A stretch of 64,000 nt of DNA. Origin: QHXN01 sp032162705. GTDB taxonomy: Bacteria; Acidobacteriota; Blastocatellia; Pyrinomonadales; Pyrinomonadaceae. Below are positions 32,362 to 40,893 of the stretch, piece by piece; position 1 is the first letter of the stretch; each line of letters begins with the position of its first letter. The DNA is taken from NCBI GenBank assembly GCA_032162705.1, contig JAVRON010000020.1:18858-82857 (forward strand). The letters run 5' to 3'. The notes under the pieces are model-generated. The model saw only the letters and a list, made by a program, of their open reading frames with translations, ran no database searches and was not told the origin of the DNA. A program made the translations under genes and the position numbers.

Positions 32362-34326
32362 ATGAAGAAGATTCTCTTGCTCGGCTTAGTTTTATGTGCC
32401 ACCGGCGCGGCGGCGTTCGCCGTTGAACCGGGCGCGACCATCGCGCAGGGCGGCGGGCGGGCCGACGTGTATTACCGCGACGGCGCGAGGTTCGCGCTCG
32501 AAGGTCGTTTGACGGAAGCGGCGAACGCTTTCGAGCAGGCCGTCGCGCTCGACCCGACAAACGGCAATGCCTTCTATAGCCTCGGCAACGTCTACTCGGA
32601 GTTAGGGCGCTGGGCCGACGCCGTCAACGCTTACTACAAGGCCATCAGTCTCAAGAAAGACGACATCGAAGCCTATAACAATCTCGGCATCGCGCTCAGC
32701 AGGCGAGGTCAGAACGTGCAGGCCGCCGCAGCCTTCGAGCGCGCCATCAAAATCTACCCGAAGTGGGCCGAGCCTTTCTACCACCTTAGTCAAGTCCGAC
32801 GCGAGCTACACGAGGACGCCGCGGCGCAGCAGGCTTACGACCGTGCTATACGCCTGCGACCCGACTACGCCACGCAACCGCCCCGTACATTTATGACGGC
32901 GGGCACGAAGACCAGTATGACTGTGAGCACGAAGGCCGTCGCTTTGCCCCGAAGTAAAGGGCCGGAGACGGCAAGCAACGTCAACCTCGGCAGCGTGGTT
33001 TCTGAAAACATCAACGCGGCCCCACGCGCCACGCCGGACTCGGGCGCACCCGCGCGCGCTGCTTCAACGGTGACGGGCGAGACAGTGAGTGCGACGGGCC
33101 AGACGGCGAGTGCGATGGGCGAGACGGCGAGTAACTCCGTCCGCTCCGATAAGTCTTTGGACACAAGGGCCGAGCCTTTGGACACAAGGTCTTTCTACGA
33201 CCTCGGCTTGAGAGAGGCCCGCGCGGGTCGTCATGACGAGGCGGTCGCAGCCTTCCGGCAAGCCATCCTCCTCGACCGGAAAAACGCCGCGGCTTATCTC
33301 GCGCTCGGCGACGAATATGCCGCGCAGGGGAACTGGCGCGAATCCGTTGACGCATACGAGCAGGCATCGCGTCTCAACCCGAACGACGCGGAGACTTATC
33401 AGAGGCTCGGCAGGTCTTACGCGAAGCTGCGCGAGACCACGCCCGCGCCGGAGACGGGCAGAGGCGCGTCTGCGTCCGGCTTGAAGACCGCCGCACCTTC
33501 CAATGCTACAGCCGATGTGGAGGGAACCCCGAGGGTGGAGAGCATGCTTGCGAAGACGCACGCGCCCACCGCGACGACGGAAGACGACGTTGACCCGACG
33601 GCCCTCTACCGCGTGGGCCCCGGCGATGTGCTCGACGTTAGCGTGCTCAACGGGCGTGAGCACCGCACGACCTCACATCAGGTCACACCCGCCGGTCTGC
33701 TCGACTTCTCAAAGCTCTCGACGCCGTTGAAGGTCGCGGGGCTGACGACCGAACAGATAGCCGCGCAGGTGCGCTCGGAGTTGATGCGCTTCAACGACAG
33801 CCCCACGCCCGAGATTGCCGTCGGCGTGCGCGAGTACGTGAGCCACGCCATCATCGTCAGTGGTATGGTGAAGGAAGCGGGCACGAAAATTCTGCAACGC
33901 GAGGGCGTGCCGCTCTACGTCATCATCGCCTACGCGCAGCCGTTGCCCGGAGCCGGGCAGGCGCTCGTCGTGGCGCACTCGACGGGGCGAAGCACCGCGG
34001 TCGATCTCTCGGACGCACGCGCGCTGAAGATGCTCGTGCGCCCCGGCGACGTGATTGATGTGCGAACGCGACCAGAGCAGTACGTCTATATCGCGGGCGC
34101 AGTCCGGCAGCCCGGTCAGAAGAGGTTCCATGTCGGACTCACGCTGACGCAGGCACTCCTCGCGGCGGGCGGCGCTCTGCCTTCGGGCACAACAGTCGTT
34201 GCGGTCACGCGACAGGACAGCGACGGACGCCTTGAGACGACACGGTACAATCTCCCGGACATCAATGCCGGAAGGACGCCCGACCCACTCATCCAGCCGG
34301 GCGACCGCGTGGAGGTTCTAAGGTAG
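32362..34326 (+). CDS. TPR-SLBB polysaccharide export protein
   Basis: The 654-aa product has a signal peptide (MKKILLLGLVLCATGAAAFA) and two blocks of tetratricopeptide repeats, residues about 40-170 (YSLGNVYSELGRWADAVNAY and two more) and 285-390 (YLALGDEYAAQGNWRESVDA). A Thr/Ala-rich linker lies between them. The C-terminus is a polysaccharide biosynthesis/export domain (YRVGPGDVLDVSVLNG near 415) and SLBB domains (YIAGAVRQPGQKRFHVGLTL near 575). Wza-type proteins export capsule or exopolysaccharide, but there is no Wzc kinase next to it. The linker contains three copies of a 24-base unit encoding TASATGE-like repeats. Confidence 0.92.
   Translation: MKKILLLGLVLCATGAAAFAVEPGATIAQGGGRADVYYRDGARFALEGRLTEAANAFEQAVALDPTNGNAFYSLGNVYSELGRWADAVNAYYKAISLKKDDIEAYNNLGIALSRRGQNVQAAAAFERAIKIYPKWAEPFYHLSQVRRELHEDAAAQQAYDRAIRLRPDYATQPPRTFMTAGTKTSMTVSTKAVALPRSKGPETASNVNLGSVVSENINAAPRATPDSGAPARAASTVTGETVSATGQTASAMGETASNSVRSDKSLDTRAEPLDTRSFYDLGLREARAGRHDEAVAAFRQAILLDRKNAAAYLALGDEYAAQGNWRESVDAYEQASRLNPNDAETYQRLGRSYAKLRETTPAPETGRGASASGLKTAAPSNATADVEGTPRVESMLAKTHAPTATTEDDVDPTALYRVGPGDVLDVSVLNGREHRTTSHQVTPAGLLDFSKLSTPLKVAGLTTEQIAAQVRSELMRFNDSPTPEIAVGVREYVSHAIIVSGMVKEAGTKILQREGVPLYVIIAYAQPLPGAGQALVVAHSTGRSTAVDLSDARALKMLVRPGDVIDVRTRPEQYVYIAGAVRQPGQKRFHVGLTLTQALLAAGGALPSGTTVVAVTRQDSDGRLETTRYNLPDINAGRTPDPLIQPGDRVEVLR
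33070..33135. repeat. 24-base coding repeats in the TPR-SLBB linker
   Basis: Three imperfect copies of a unit like ACGGGCGAGACAGTGAGTGC encode TGETVSA, TGQTASA and MGETASN in the linker between the two TPR blocks. Confidence 0.75.
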
Positions 34327-34389
34327 ATGCCTTTTTTTGGCGGCATGACCGCGCCCGACGGCTTCGTTTGACGGGACGGCAGCGCACAA

Positions 34390-34423
34390 GGCTTCGGTTT
34401 GAAGCCGTATCGGAATTTTTTTC
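34390..34423 (+). terminator. Possible weak intrinsic terminator after the TPR-SLBB gene
   Basis: GGCTTC and GAAGCC pair across a five-base loop at 34390-34406, and an eight-base T run follows nine bases later. The stem is short and the spacing loose, so this may only attenuate read-through to the next gene at 34459. Confidence 0.4.
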
Positions 34424-34458
34424 GTCGTACGCCCGTTGAGTTTTGAAGGAGACGCCGA

Positions 34459-35304
34459 ATGACGAATGCTTCGACGGCACAAAGCCGGGAGCCGATTGAC
34501 ACGCCAGAGACGGACGCGGCAATGTTTTTCCCTACGGAAGGAACGTTTAGTCCCGTCGTCCCGCTGTCAAAAATTAATGAGTCGCTTGAGTTGTCGGACG
34601 CGTCCGGGGAGCCAGCGACAGAAGAGCAAGAGGACACGCTCGTCCCTTTGCGCGTAAGTCACGCGACCGAGACGCGTGAGACGCGCGCCTTGACCCAGAC
34701 ACGACCGAGGTCAATCCTCCGGCCAAAAAGCGTCCGGCAATCATGGCCCGTGACGGTAATCGCCATCGCCCTTTCAGTCATCGCGGGACTGATCGCCGGT
34801 GCATACTTGGTCGGATTCAGGCAGCCTGCGGGGACTCTGGGGGCCGCCCCGCTCGCCGTTGACGCAACGCACGCGACCGTTGACGCGACACCGCTGACGG
34901 AAGTCGCGACTCAAGCTCCCGAGCCTCAGCCCGCAACGGCAACGTCTGACACTCAAGCATCAACGGCAACGGTAACGTCTAACCCACAAGCTTCTCAGCC
35001 CGCGACGACGCCCGCACCGCCGAACAGCGCCCCGGACACACGTCGCGAGCACGCGTCCGCGCCGACGGCTCGCGGTGTCGCGAACGCGGATGCACACGCC
35101 GAACGCCCGACACGCACGCCGAGCGTGGAAAGGGACTTGCCCGCGACGAAACCCGCGCAGCGTGACGCGGCAACGACGACGACCGTTCGCCGGACACGCG
35201 TCGCAGAGGAGCGTCCAACCACACCCGCTCCGCCAAAGCAATCCTTCCCTGTCTCTTCGCCGCCACCTTCCGCCAAATCGAGGAAGGTCATCCAGTGGCC
35301 TTGA
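34459..35304 (+). CDS. Single-span Thr/Ala/Pro-rich membrane protein
   Basis: The 281-aa product has a cytoplasmic N-terminus of about 95 residues, one transmembrane helix near residues 97-113 (VTVIAIALSVIAGLIAGAYL) and a long low-complexity periplasmic part rich in Thr, Ala and Pro with TATVTSNPQASQPATTPAPP. A good GAAGGAG lies upstream of the ATG. Such a protein could act as a spacer or cell-wall tether. It follows the TPR-SLBB gene on the same strand and may work with it. The last codons are part of a 19-bp-period duplication that also contains the end of the convergent aldo/keto reductase gene. Confidence 0.72.
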   Translation: MTNASTAQSREPIDTPETDAAMFFPTEGTFSPVVPLSKINESLELSDASGEPATEEQEDTLVPLRVSHATETRETRALTQTRPRSILRPKSVRQSWPVTVIAIALSVIAGLIAGAYLVGFRQPAGTLGAAPLAVDATHATVDATPLTEVATQAPEPQPATATSDTQASTATVTSNPQASQPATTPAPPNSAPDTRREHASAPTARGVANADAHAERPTRTPSVERDLPATKPAQRDAATTTTVRRTRVAEERPTTPAPPKQSFPVSSPPPSAKSRKVIQWP

Positions 35305-35326
35305 GGTTATCCAGTGGCCTTGAGGT
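35290..35326. repeat. Tandem duplication at two convergent gene ends
   Basis: ATCCAGTGGCCTTGAGGT occurs at 35290-35307 and again at 35309-35326. One copy supplies the stop of the plus-strand gene (35302-35304) and the junction supplies the stop of the minus-strand gene (35307-35309). Confidence 0.92.
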
Positions 35327-36290
35327 CTTTGACGCCGGGCGCTGATTCGCTCGCCCGATTTAAAAGCTCGATTGAAGCAGGAGAGAGTTCGAGCTTTGTC
35401 GCTTCGACAAGATCGCTCAACTGTTCAAGACTCGTGGCGCTGGCAATCGGCGCGGTGATGCTCGGGCGTGCGATCAACCACGCGAGCGCGACCCGCGCGG
35501 GAGTCGAGTCGTGCCGGGCAGCCACCTCGTCGAGCGCCTGAAGAATTCGGAATCCACGCTCGTTCAGATATTGTTTAATCCCCGCGCCGCGTACGCTCTT
35601 CGAGAGATCAGACTCCGTCCTGTACTTCCCCGTCAAGAATCCTCTGGCTAAAGAGAAGAAGCTGATGACGCCTACCCGCTCCTTCACGCAGACTGCTTCG
35701 AGTTGCTCTTCGTACTCGGCGCGGTCGAAGAGATTGTATAAGGGCTGAAGGCTTTCGTAGCGCGGAACTGCCTGCTCTTCGCTGACCTTTAACGCTTCGG
35801 TCAGACGCTCGGCGCTGTAGTTCGACGCGCCGATGGCCCTGACTTTTCCCTGCTCGATCAACTGCGCGTAAGCCGCAAGCGTCTCTTCCAGAGGCGTCTC
35901 GGGGTCATTCTGGTGCGACTGGTACAGGTCGATGTAGTCGGTCTGAAGCCGCCGCAGAGAGTCCTCTGCCGAACGCAGGATGTAATCTCTGGCGAGACCC
36001 TTCTTGTCGGGACTCATCTCCATCCCGACCTTCGTGGCGATGATGACGCTTTCCCGTCTGCCGCTCCGCTTGAGCCACTTGCCGATGATCGTCTCCGAAT
36101 CACCGCCGTGGTTTCCCGGAACCCAAGTCGAATAGATGTCCGCCGTGTCGATGAAATTGAGTCCGGCGGAAACGAACGCGTCCAGCAAATCGAAGGAGGT
36201 CGGCTCGTCCACCGTCCACCCGAAGACGTTGCCGCCGAAAGCCAGCGGCGCAACTTCCAGACCCGATTTTCCCAGTTGACGTTTCTTCAT
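35307..36290 (-). CDS. Aldo/keto reductase
   Basis: An NADPH-dependent oxidoreductase of 327 aa with the TIM-barrel signatures MKKRQLGKSGLEVAPLAFGG at the start, NFIDTADIYS near residue 46 (catalytic Asp and Tyr), IATKVGMEMS near 82 (catalytic Lys), YIDLYQSHQND near 115 (catalytic His) and AIGASNYSAERL near 153. It looks like the YajO/Tas/general-stress branch. GGAGGAG lies seven bases before the ATG. Substrate unknown. A 105-base palindromic element separates it from the alcohol dehydrogenase gene on the same strand. Confidence 0.93.
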   Translation of the reverse strand: MKKRQLGKSGLEVAPLAFGGNVFGWTVDEPTSFDLLDAFVSAGLNFIDTADIYSTWVPGNHGGDSETIIGKWLKRSGRRESVIIATKVGMEMSPDKKGLARDYILRSAEDSLRRLQTDYIDLYQSHQNDPETPLEETLAAYAQLIEQGKVRAIGASNYSAERLTEALKVSEEQAVPRYESLQPLYNLFDRAEYEEQLEAVCVKERVGVISFFSLARGFLTGKYRTESDLSKSVRGAGIKQYLNERGFRILQALDEVAARHDSTPARVALAWLIARPSITAPIASATSLEQLSDLVEATKLELSPASIELLNRASESAPGVKDLKATG

Positions 36291-36353
36291 CCTGACTCTC
36301 CTCCCTTATCTCTCTTGGCCCGAAGGCGGGCCGCCTTCCCTCTTATAAATCAA

Positions 36354-36458
36354 TTCACATGGATGGACAGGATGAACAGGATAAGAGTTTTCAGTTTTCA
36401 GATTTGAAATTTCAAATCTCTAATTCTTCATCCTGTTCGTCCTGTCCATCCATGTGAA
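36354..36458. repeat. 29-bp inverted repeat with an inner palindrome, GGATGGACAGGATGAACAGG family
   Basis: The arm at 36354-36382 matches the reverse complement of 36430-36458 at 28 of 29 bases. The loop contains the perfect 20-base palindrome AGATTTGAAATTTCAAATCT at 36400-36419. It lies between the alcohol dehydrogenase and aldo/keto reductase genes. Confidence 0.96.
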
Positions 36459-36487
36459 ATATGCTCTAGCCTTGCGGCCCGGCGTCT

Positions 36488-37534
36488 TCACTCACCGAGC
36501 GATTCCATGTCGATGACGAAGCGATAGCGAACGTCTGCTTTGACCGTACGCTCGTAAGCCTCTTCGATGCGCTGGATGGGAATCACCTCCACATCTGACG
36601 TGATGTTCTTCTCCGCGCAATAGTCGAGCATCTCCTGTGTCTCGCGAATGCCCCCGATCATCGAGCCCGCGAGCGTCCGCCCGTTCGTGATGAGCGCGAA
36701 GGCTTGCACCTCCAGAGGCTTTTGCGGCGCGCCGACGAGCACCATCGCCCCTTCGCGACGCAGAAGGTTGATGTACACGTTCGGGTCGTGCGGAGCCGAC
36801 ACCGTGTCGAGGATGAAGTCGAACTTACCTGCGAGAGGTTCGAGTTGCTGCGGGTCTTTCGTGACGACGAACTTATCCGCGCCGAGGCCCCGCGCGTCAC
36901 GCTCTTTCTCGGGCGACGTGCTGAAGACCGTGACCTCCGCGCCCATCGAAGCGGCGAGCTTGACGCCCATGTGCCCGAGGCCGCCCAGTCCCACCACGCC
37001 GACGCGACGGCCCGGGCCCACCTTGAACCGGCGCAGCGGCGCGTAGGTCGTGATGCCTGCGCACAGCAGCGGGGCGACGTTCGCGAGCGGAAGCGTCGTC
37101 GGGACTTTCAGCGTATAGTTCTCGTCAACCACTATCCTGTTCGAGTATCCGCCGTAGGTCGGTGTCTTCTCGTCTCTCTCGGTGCCGTTGTAGGTGGAGA
37201 CGAGATGATTCTCGCAGAACTGCTCCTCGCCTTCTTTGCAGTTGGCACAGACCCGGCACGAGTCCACGAAGCAGCCGACGCCCGCGAGGTCTCCCTCCTT
37301 GAACCGCGTGACCTCCGCGCCGACTTGCGCGATGCGGCCCACGATCTCGTGGCCGGGAACCATCGGGTAACTGGAGTTGTCCCACTCGTTCCGCACCTGG
37401 TGGATGTCTGAGTGGCAGACGCCGCAGTAGAGAATTTCGATGAGCACATCATGCGCGCCCGGCTCGCGGCGCTCGAACGAGAACGGCGTGAGCGGCGAGG
37501 CCACGCTTTGGGCAGCATATCCGTTAGTCTTAAT
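36488..37534 (-). CDS. Zinc-dependent alcohol dehydrogenase, YahK/AdhC-like
   Basis: A 348-aa medium-chain dehydrogenase. It has the catalytic zinc ligands YCGVCHSDIHQV near residue 37 and GHEIVGRI near 60, the structural zinc Cys cluster CRVCANCKEGEEQFC near 93, and the Rossmann motif VGVVGLGGLGHMGVKLAAS near 175. It matches the NADP-linked YahK/cinnamyl-type branch, which reduces aldehydes. I chose the ATG at 37534, with AAGGAG upstream; the frame is open 15 codons further. A perfect TGACCGGTCA palindrome sits just before the ribosome-binding site. Confidence 0.94.
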   Translation of the reverse strand: MKTNGYAAQSVASPLTPFSFERREPGAHDVLIEILYCGVCHSDIHQVRNEWDNSSYPMVPGHEIVGRIAQVGAEVTRFKEGDLAGVGCFVDSCRVCANCKEGEEQFCENHLVSTYNGTERDEKTPTYGGYSNRIVVDENYTLKVPTTLPLANVAPLLCAGITTYAPLRRFKVGPGRRVGVVGLGGLGHMGVKLAASMGAEVTVFSTSPEKERDARGLGADKFVVTKDPQQLEPLAGKFDFILDTVSAPHDPNVYINLLRREGAMVLVGAPQKPLEVQAFALITNGRTLAGSMIGGIRETQEMLDYCAEKNITSDVEVIPIQRIEEAYERTVKADVRYRFVIDMESLGE

Positions 37535-37552
37535 CATAAATAATCTCCTTCT

Positions 37553-37562
37553 TGACCGGTCA
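37553..37562 (-). promoter_or_regulatory. TGACCGGTCA palindrome upstream of the alcohol dehydrogenase
   Basis: A perfect 10-base palindrome lies immediately upstream of the AAGGAG of the dehydrogenase gene. Its form and position fit a repressor operator, for example of the TetR type, but no such regulator gene is in the window. Confidence 0.4.
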
Positions 37563-37673
37563 GGTTTGTACCTATACACAATCGTCTATCTAGTGTGCGA
37601 AAGATTGTCATTGAGGTTTCATGTTTTTGCCTGAGCCGCGCTCCTCAAATGTGGCGTGCTCGCTTAAGCGCGC

Positions 37674-39035
37674 CTAACGGGGCGGGCTGCCCGCATGCGA
37701 GGCGGCTAGCTCACGCATGGCGGCGGCAGCGCACGCCGCGACCGACGCCTCGTCCTCGTCGATGTTGGCGAAGAGCCAGAGCACGTTAGGCCAGTCTGGT
37801 CGCCGGTAGAAGCGTTGCATCGCGTCGGGGTCGAAGCCTCGCTCGTCTTCAAACAGGTAGACGAGTCCGCGCGCGACGAATGCGTGGAGGTCTCTGGAAC
37901 CGTAGTCGAGGCCCGGCACATAACCGGCGGGGCGGCCTGCTGTCACAGCATCGACGAGCACGCTCGAATTACCCGCGAGGACGATGTCTGAGGCTTCGAC
38001 ATCGCGGAACACGGGGCCGCCCGTGCTCCGTCGCACGCGCGGGTCGTTGAGCGATGTCACCCACGAGTCGAGTCCCAACCAGAGATTCTTCGGATGCGGG
38101 CGGACGAGGATACGCGACACACGCGGGTCGCCGTTGAGACGCTCGACTATGGCGCGCAGACGCCCTTCGTTCACGTCCTTACAAAGAAATATCCCGACGC
38201 TCAAACGCTCGGCGAGCGGCGCGGCGGGCATCGGGGCGTAATGTTGTCGGCGTCCGTGGACGAGGACGCTATCCATCCGGCAGCCCGCCTCAAGGTACGT
38301 CTGCCGCGCGGCCTCGCAATGGACGACCGCCAGATCGTAAGAGAGCTTTGCGACGGGACGCACGGGCATGCCGTGTGTGATGAGCACGACGGGCACGCCG
38401 CATCTACGGGCCGCGAGGTTGAAGGCGATGCCGTGCGGGTTGCTGTGGCTCGACATCAGAGCCAGACGGAAATGTCCTTCGCGAAAGATGCCGACGTATC
38501 GCGTGTAGTAGCCGATGAGATCGACGACGCGGAGCACCTTGAAGAACTCGTGCCGCCGGTGAAGCCGCCGCGCAATCTTCGGAATGCGCCGTACGACCGA
38601 ACCGGGGCTTGTCCTCAGAATTCGGGCCAGCGCGGAGAGCGCGGCGGCGTTGGGACGCCAACGGAACATCAATTCAGTCCAATCCAATTCGGGGAGTAAC
38701 GCGGGAAAGGTCTCGACGGCACGGCGCTCGTTGTCGAGGCGTGCGACCCAGACCGCGCCCCCTTCGTGCTCACCCGCGCGCACTTCGAGAAATCTCGTCA
38801 ACGCGCCGAGCAGAGCCATGAAGGCCGGGAGCGGGGTTCGACGCGTCCGCCGCATCAACGCCGACCCGAGCCGCAGACTGCCGTGTTGTGACATGACGTA
38901 GCGAGCGATGCCCTGCACTACTTCGGCCTCATCGCATCGGAGCAAACTCTTGATGCCGCGACACAGCAACCACACGCCCTCAACGTTCGCGCTCGTGTCG
39001 CACGCGTCTCGCGTGGTTGGCCGGATGGTCATCAT
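37674..39035 (-). CDS. Capsule-type GT-B glycosyltransferase-like protein
   Basis: The 453-aa product has no signal peptide. The C-terminal half looks like a GT-B nucleotide-sugar fold: VPVVLITHGMPVRPVAKLSY near residue 215, ILVRPHPKNLWLG near 310, and VEASDIVLAGNSSVLVDAVT near 348, which resembles the acceptor/donor loop of polysialyl- and CDP-glycerol-type transferases. The N-terminus is Arg-rich. It is the last gene of a three-gene operon; its start overlaps the dehydrogenase stop as ATGATGA. It probably adds the CMP-sugar made by the first gene, but that is inference. Confidence 0.75.
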   Translation of the reverse strand: MMTIRPTTRDACDTSANVEGVWLLCRGIKSLLRCDEAEVVQGIARYVMSQHGSLRLGSALMRRTRRTPLPAFMALLGALTRFLEVRAGEHEGGAVWVARLDNERRAVETFPALLPELDWTELMFRWRPNAAALSALARILRTSPGSVVRRIPKIARRLHRRHEFFKVLRVVDLIGYYTRYVGIFREGHFRLALMSSHSNPHGIAFNLAARRCGVPVVLITHGMPVRPVAKLSYDLAVVHCEAARQTYLEAGCRMDSVLVHGRRQHYAPMPAAPLAERLSVGIFLCKDVNEGRLRAIVERLNGDPRVSRILVRPHPKNLWLGLDSWVTSLNDPRVRRSTGGPVFRDVEASDIVLAGNSSVLVDAVTAGRPAGYVPGLDYGSRDLHAFVARGLVYLFEDERGFDPDAMQRFYRRPDWPNVLWLFANIDEDEASVAACAAAAMRELAASHAGSPPR

Positions 39036-39973
39036 CTCGCTTCTCGAAGTCCACGCAGGAGATTGGCGACTGTGGACTCGTGGACTCGCCCGCGTGCGGC
39101 GAGACCGCTGTTCGCGTTGTGCGGCGCGAGCAGGCAGTCATCGAAGCCGCGGAGCGGGCTTTCAGCCGGGAGCGGCTCGACCTCGAAGACATCGAGCGCG
39201 ACCCCGGCAATCCGGCGCTCGCCGAGCGCGCGGGCCAGCGCACGCTCGTCAATCAAAGCGCCGCGCGCCGTGTTGATGAGATACGCCGTGGGACGCATGG
39301 AGGCCAGCTCGGCGTGGCCTATCAAGTGAAACGAGGTCGGGTTGAGATCGCAGTTGAGCGAGACGAAGTCTGACTCCTCCAACAACGCGCGCAGCGGCAC
39401 AAGGCGCAGCCCCGTCTCTTCGACAAAGGATGCGGGAACCGGCGCGGGGTCTGTGCCGAGCACCGTCATCCCGAACGCACGCGCGCGGCGCACAAGGGCC
39501 CTGCCGATGTTACCGACCCCGATGACCCCGAGAGTGCTCTCTCCGAGCGAGACGGCGTCCGGCTTCATCCAAAGGCCGCGGCGCACATCCCTGTCCATCT
39601 CGACAAGCCTGCGCGCGAAGCAGAGGACGTATCCGAGCACGGTGTCCGCTACCGGGCCCGTGAAGGCGTCGGGCGTGTTGTAGACGCGAATGCCCAACTC
39701 TGCCGCCGCACGCGTGTCGATGGAGTCGATGCCGGTTCCCCATTTCGAGATTACCTTCAGACGAGGCGACGCGCGCAGAACTCGCTCGGTGAACTGGTCA
39801 TCACCGCATATCGCGCCGTCTATCATAGCGACGACCGGGAGCAGTTCGTCTTCGCTTAGACGCTCGCTGACATGCGCGCAGATGATCTCAACGCCTTCGG
39901 CCTCAAGGCGCGAGCGGAACTCCTCGATGACCGGAAGCATGTACGGCGCGCTGACCAGAACTCGCCAAGTCAT
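39032..39973 (-). CDS. D-isomer-specific 2-hydroxyacid dehydrogenase (SerA-like)
   Basis: A 313-aa NAD-dependent dehydrogenase starting MTWRVLVSAPYMLPVIEEF. It has the Rossmann motif LGVIGVGNIGRALVRRARAF near residue 145, the catalytic Arg in INTARGALIDE near 230, Glu in GVALDVFEVEPLP near 255 and the terminal His in LAPHNANSG near 285. It resembles 3-phosphoglycerate dehydrogenase but lacks the C-terminal ACT domain. Its start overlaps the synthetase stop by four bases. Paired with a CMP-sugar synthetase it may make or modify a keto-acid sugar; the true substrate is unknown. Confidence 0.92.
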   Translation of the reverse strand: MTWRVLVSAPYMLPVIEEFRSRLEAEGVEIICAHVSERLSEDELLPVVAMIDGAICGDDQFTERVLRASPRLKVISKWGTGIDSIDTRAAAELGIRVYNTPDAFTGPVADTVLGYVLCFARRLVEMDRDVRRGLWMKPDAVSLGESTLGVIGVGNIGRALVRRARAFGMTVLGTDPAPVPASFVEETGLRLVPLRALLEESDFVSLNCDLNPTSFHLIGHAELASMRPTAYLINTARGALIDERALARALGERRIAGVALDVFEVEPLPAESPLRGFDDCLLAPHNANSGLAARGRVHESTVANLLRGLREAR

Positions 39974-40797
39974 ACGCGTGCCCTCGCGCGTGGCGCAAGC
40001 GGCTCTCCGTCGCGCCCATACAGGCGGACGAGCGGGTCGTCTTTCATCAGCGACTCGACGAGGCGCAGGTCTTCGGGCGTATCCACCGCGTGTGTGTCCG
40101 CCTCCGTCTCTACCATTCGCACATGGCCGCCGTGCTCGATGATGCGGAGCATGTCGATGGACTCTGCGCGTTCGAGTGGAGTGGAGGGAAGGCTTGCGAA
40201 CTCGCGCAGGAAGTCGCGCCGGAAAGGAATCACGCAGACCTGTTTGAAGACCGGCGGACACATGCTCGCCCGACCTGTGAAGTCGTGTGCGAAGTCGTGT
40301 GCGAAGTCGAGCGTGGGGATGGGTGAGCGAGAGAAGTAGAGGCCGTCGCCGTGGACGTTCATCACGATCTTGATGGTGTTGCGGTCGAGGTACTCTTCCC
40401 GGCTGACTATCCGGCGTGCAAGGTTGACACACGACACGGACGGGTCTTGAAGCATGGGGGCGACGGCGGCGACGATCATGCCCGGAGTAGACATCGGCTC
40501 GTCGCCTTGAATCATCACGACGATGTCGGCCTCGATGCGCTCGGCGGCCTCCGCGACGCGGTCGCTGGCCCGCTCGTGCGCGGCAGAGGTCATGAGGACA
40601 GACCCGCCGAATTCTTCGACCGCCGCGCGTATCTCGTCGTCGCACGTCGCGACGTAGACCGCTTCGAGGCGTTCGCACATCGCGGCGCGGCGAAAGACGT
40701 GCTCGATCATCGGTCGCCCGAGCAGAGGGGCCAGCGGCTTGCCTGGGAAACGAGACGAACCCATCCGCGCCGGAATCACTGCGACGATCCGCACCAT
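39970..40797 (-). CDS. 3-deoxy-manno-octulosonate cytidylyltransferase-like CMP-sugar synthetase
   Basis: The 275-aa product starts MVRIVAVIPARMGSSRFPGK (GGAG just upstream), the CTP-binding loop of KdsB. Further motifs are ASDRVAEAAERI near residue 78, MIQGDEPMSTPGMI near 98 and MLRIIEHGGHVRMVETE near 217. KdsB activates KDO as CMP-KDO for LPS. Its neighbours, a hydroxyacid dehydrogenase and a glycosyltransferase, are not the usual KDO genes, so a related acidic sugar is possible. Residues near 167 contain FAHDFAHDF, encoded by two copies of a 12-base unit. Confidence 0.86.
   Translation of the reverse strand: MVRIVAVIPARMGSSRFPGKPLAPLLGRPMIEHVFRRAAMCERLEAVYVATCDDEIRAAVEEFGGSVLMTSAAHERASDRVAEAAERIEADIVVMIQGDEPMSTPGMIVAAVAPMLQDPSVSCVNLARRIVSREEYLDRNTIKIVMNVHGDGLYFSRSPIPTLDFAHDFAHDFTGRASMCPPVFKQVCVIPFRRDFLREFASLPSTPLERAESIDMLRIIEHGGHVRMVETEADTHAVDTPEDLRLVESLMKDDPLVRLYGRDGEPLAPRARARV
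40279..40302. repeat. 12-base in-frame tandem duplication in the CMP-sugar synthetase
   Basis: GAAGTCGTGTGC occurs twice without a gap, at 40279-40290 and 40291-40302. It duplicates the tetrapeptide AHDF in the region between the nucleotide- and sugar-binding halves. Confidence 0.9.
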
Positions 40798-40893
40798 TTG
40801 CACTCCTCATCGCCCGCGTCTCGACGGCGAATGAAACCTGCTCGGGTCGATGACGGACGAAACTTACTCGGGTCAAAGGCGGACGAAACTCTC

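Noticed and set aside
39032..40876. A 614-residue fusion upstream of the hydroxyacid dehydrogenase
   Set aside because: The first ~300 residues are an antisense-like Arg-rich frame of the CMP-sugar synthetase gene; the dehydrogenase has its own ATG at 39973.
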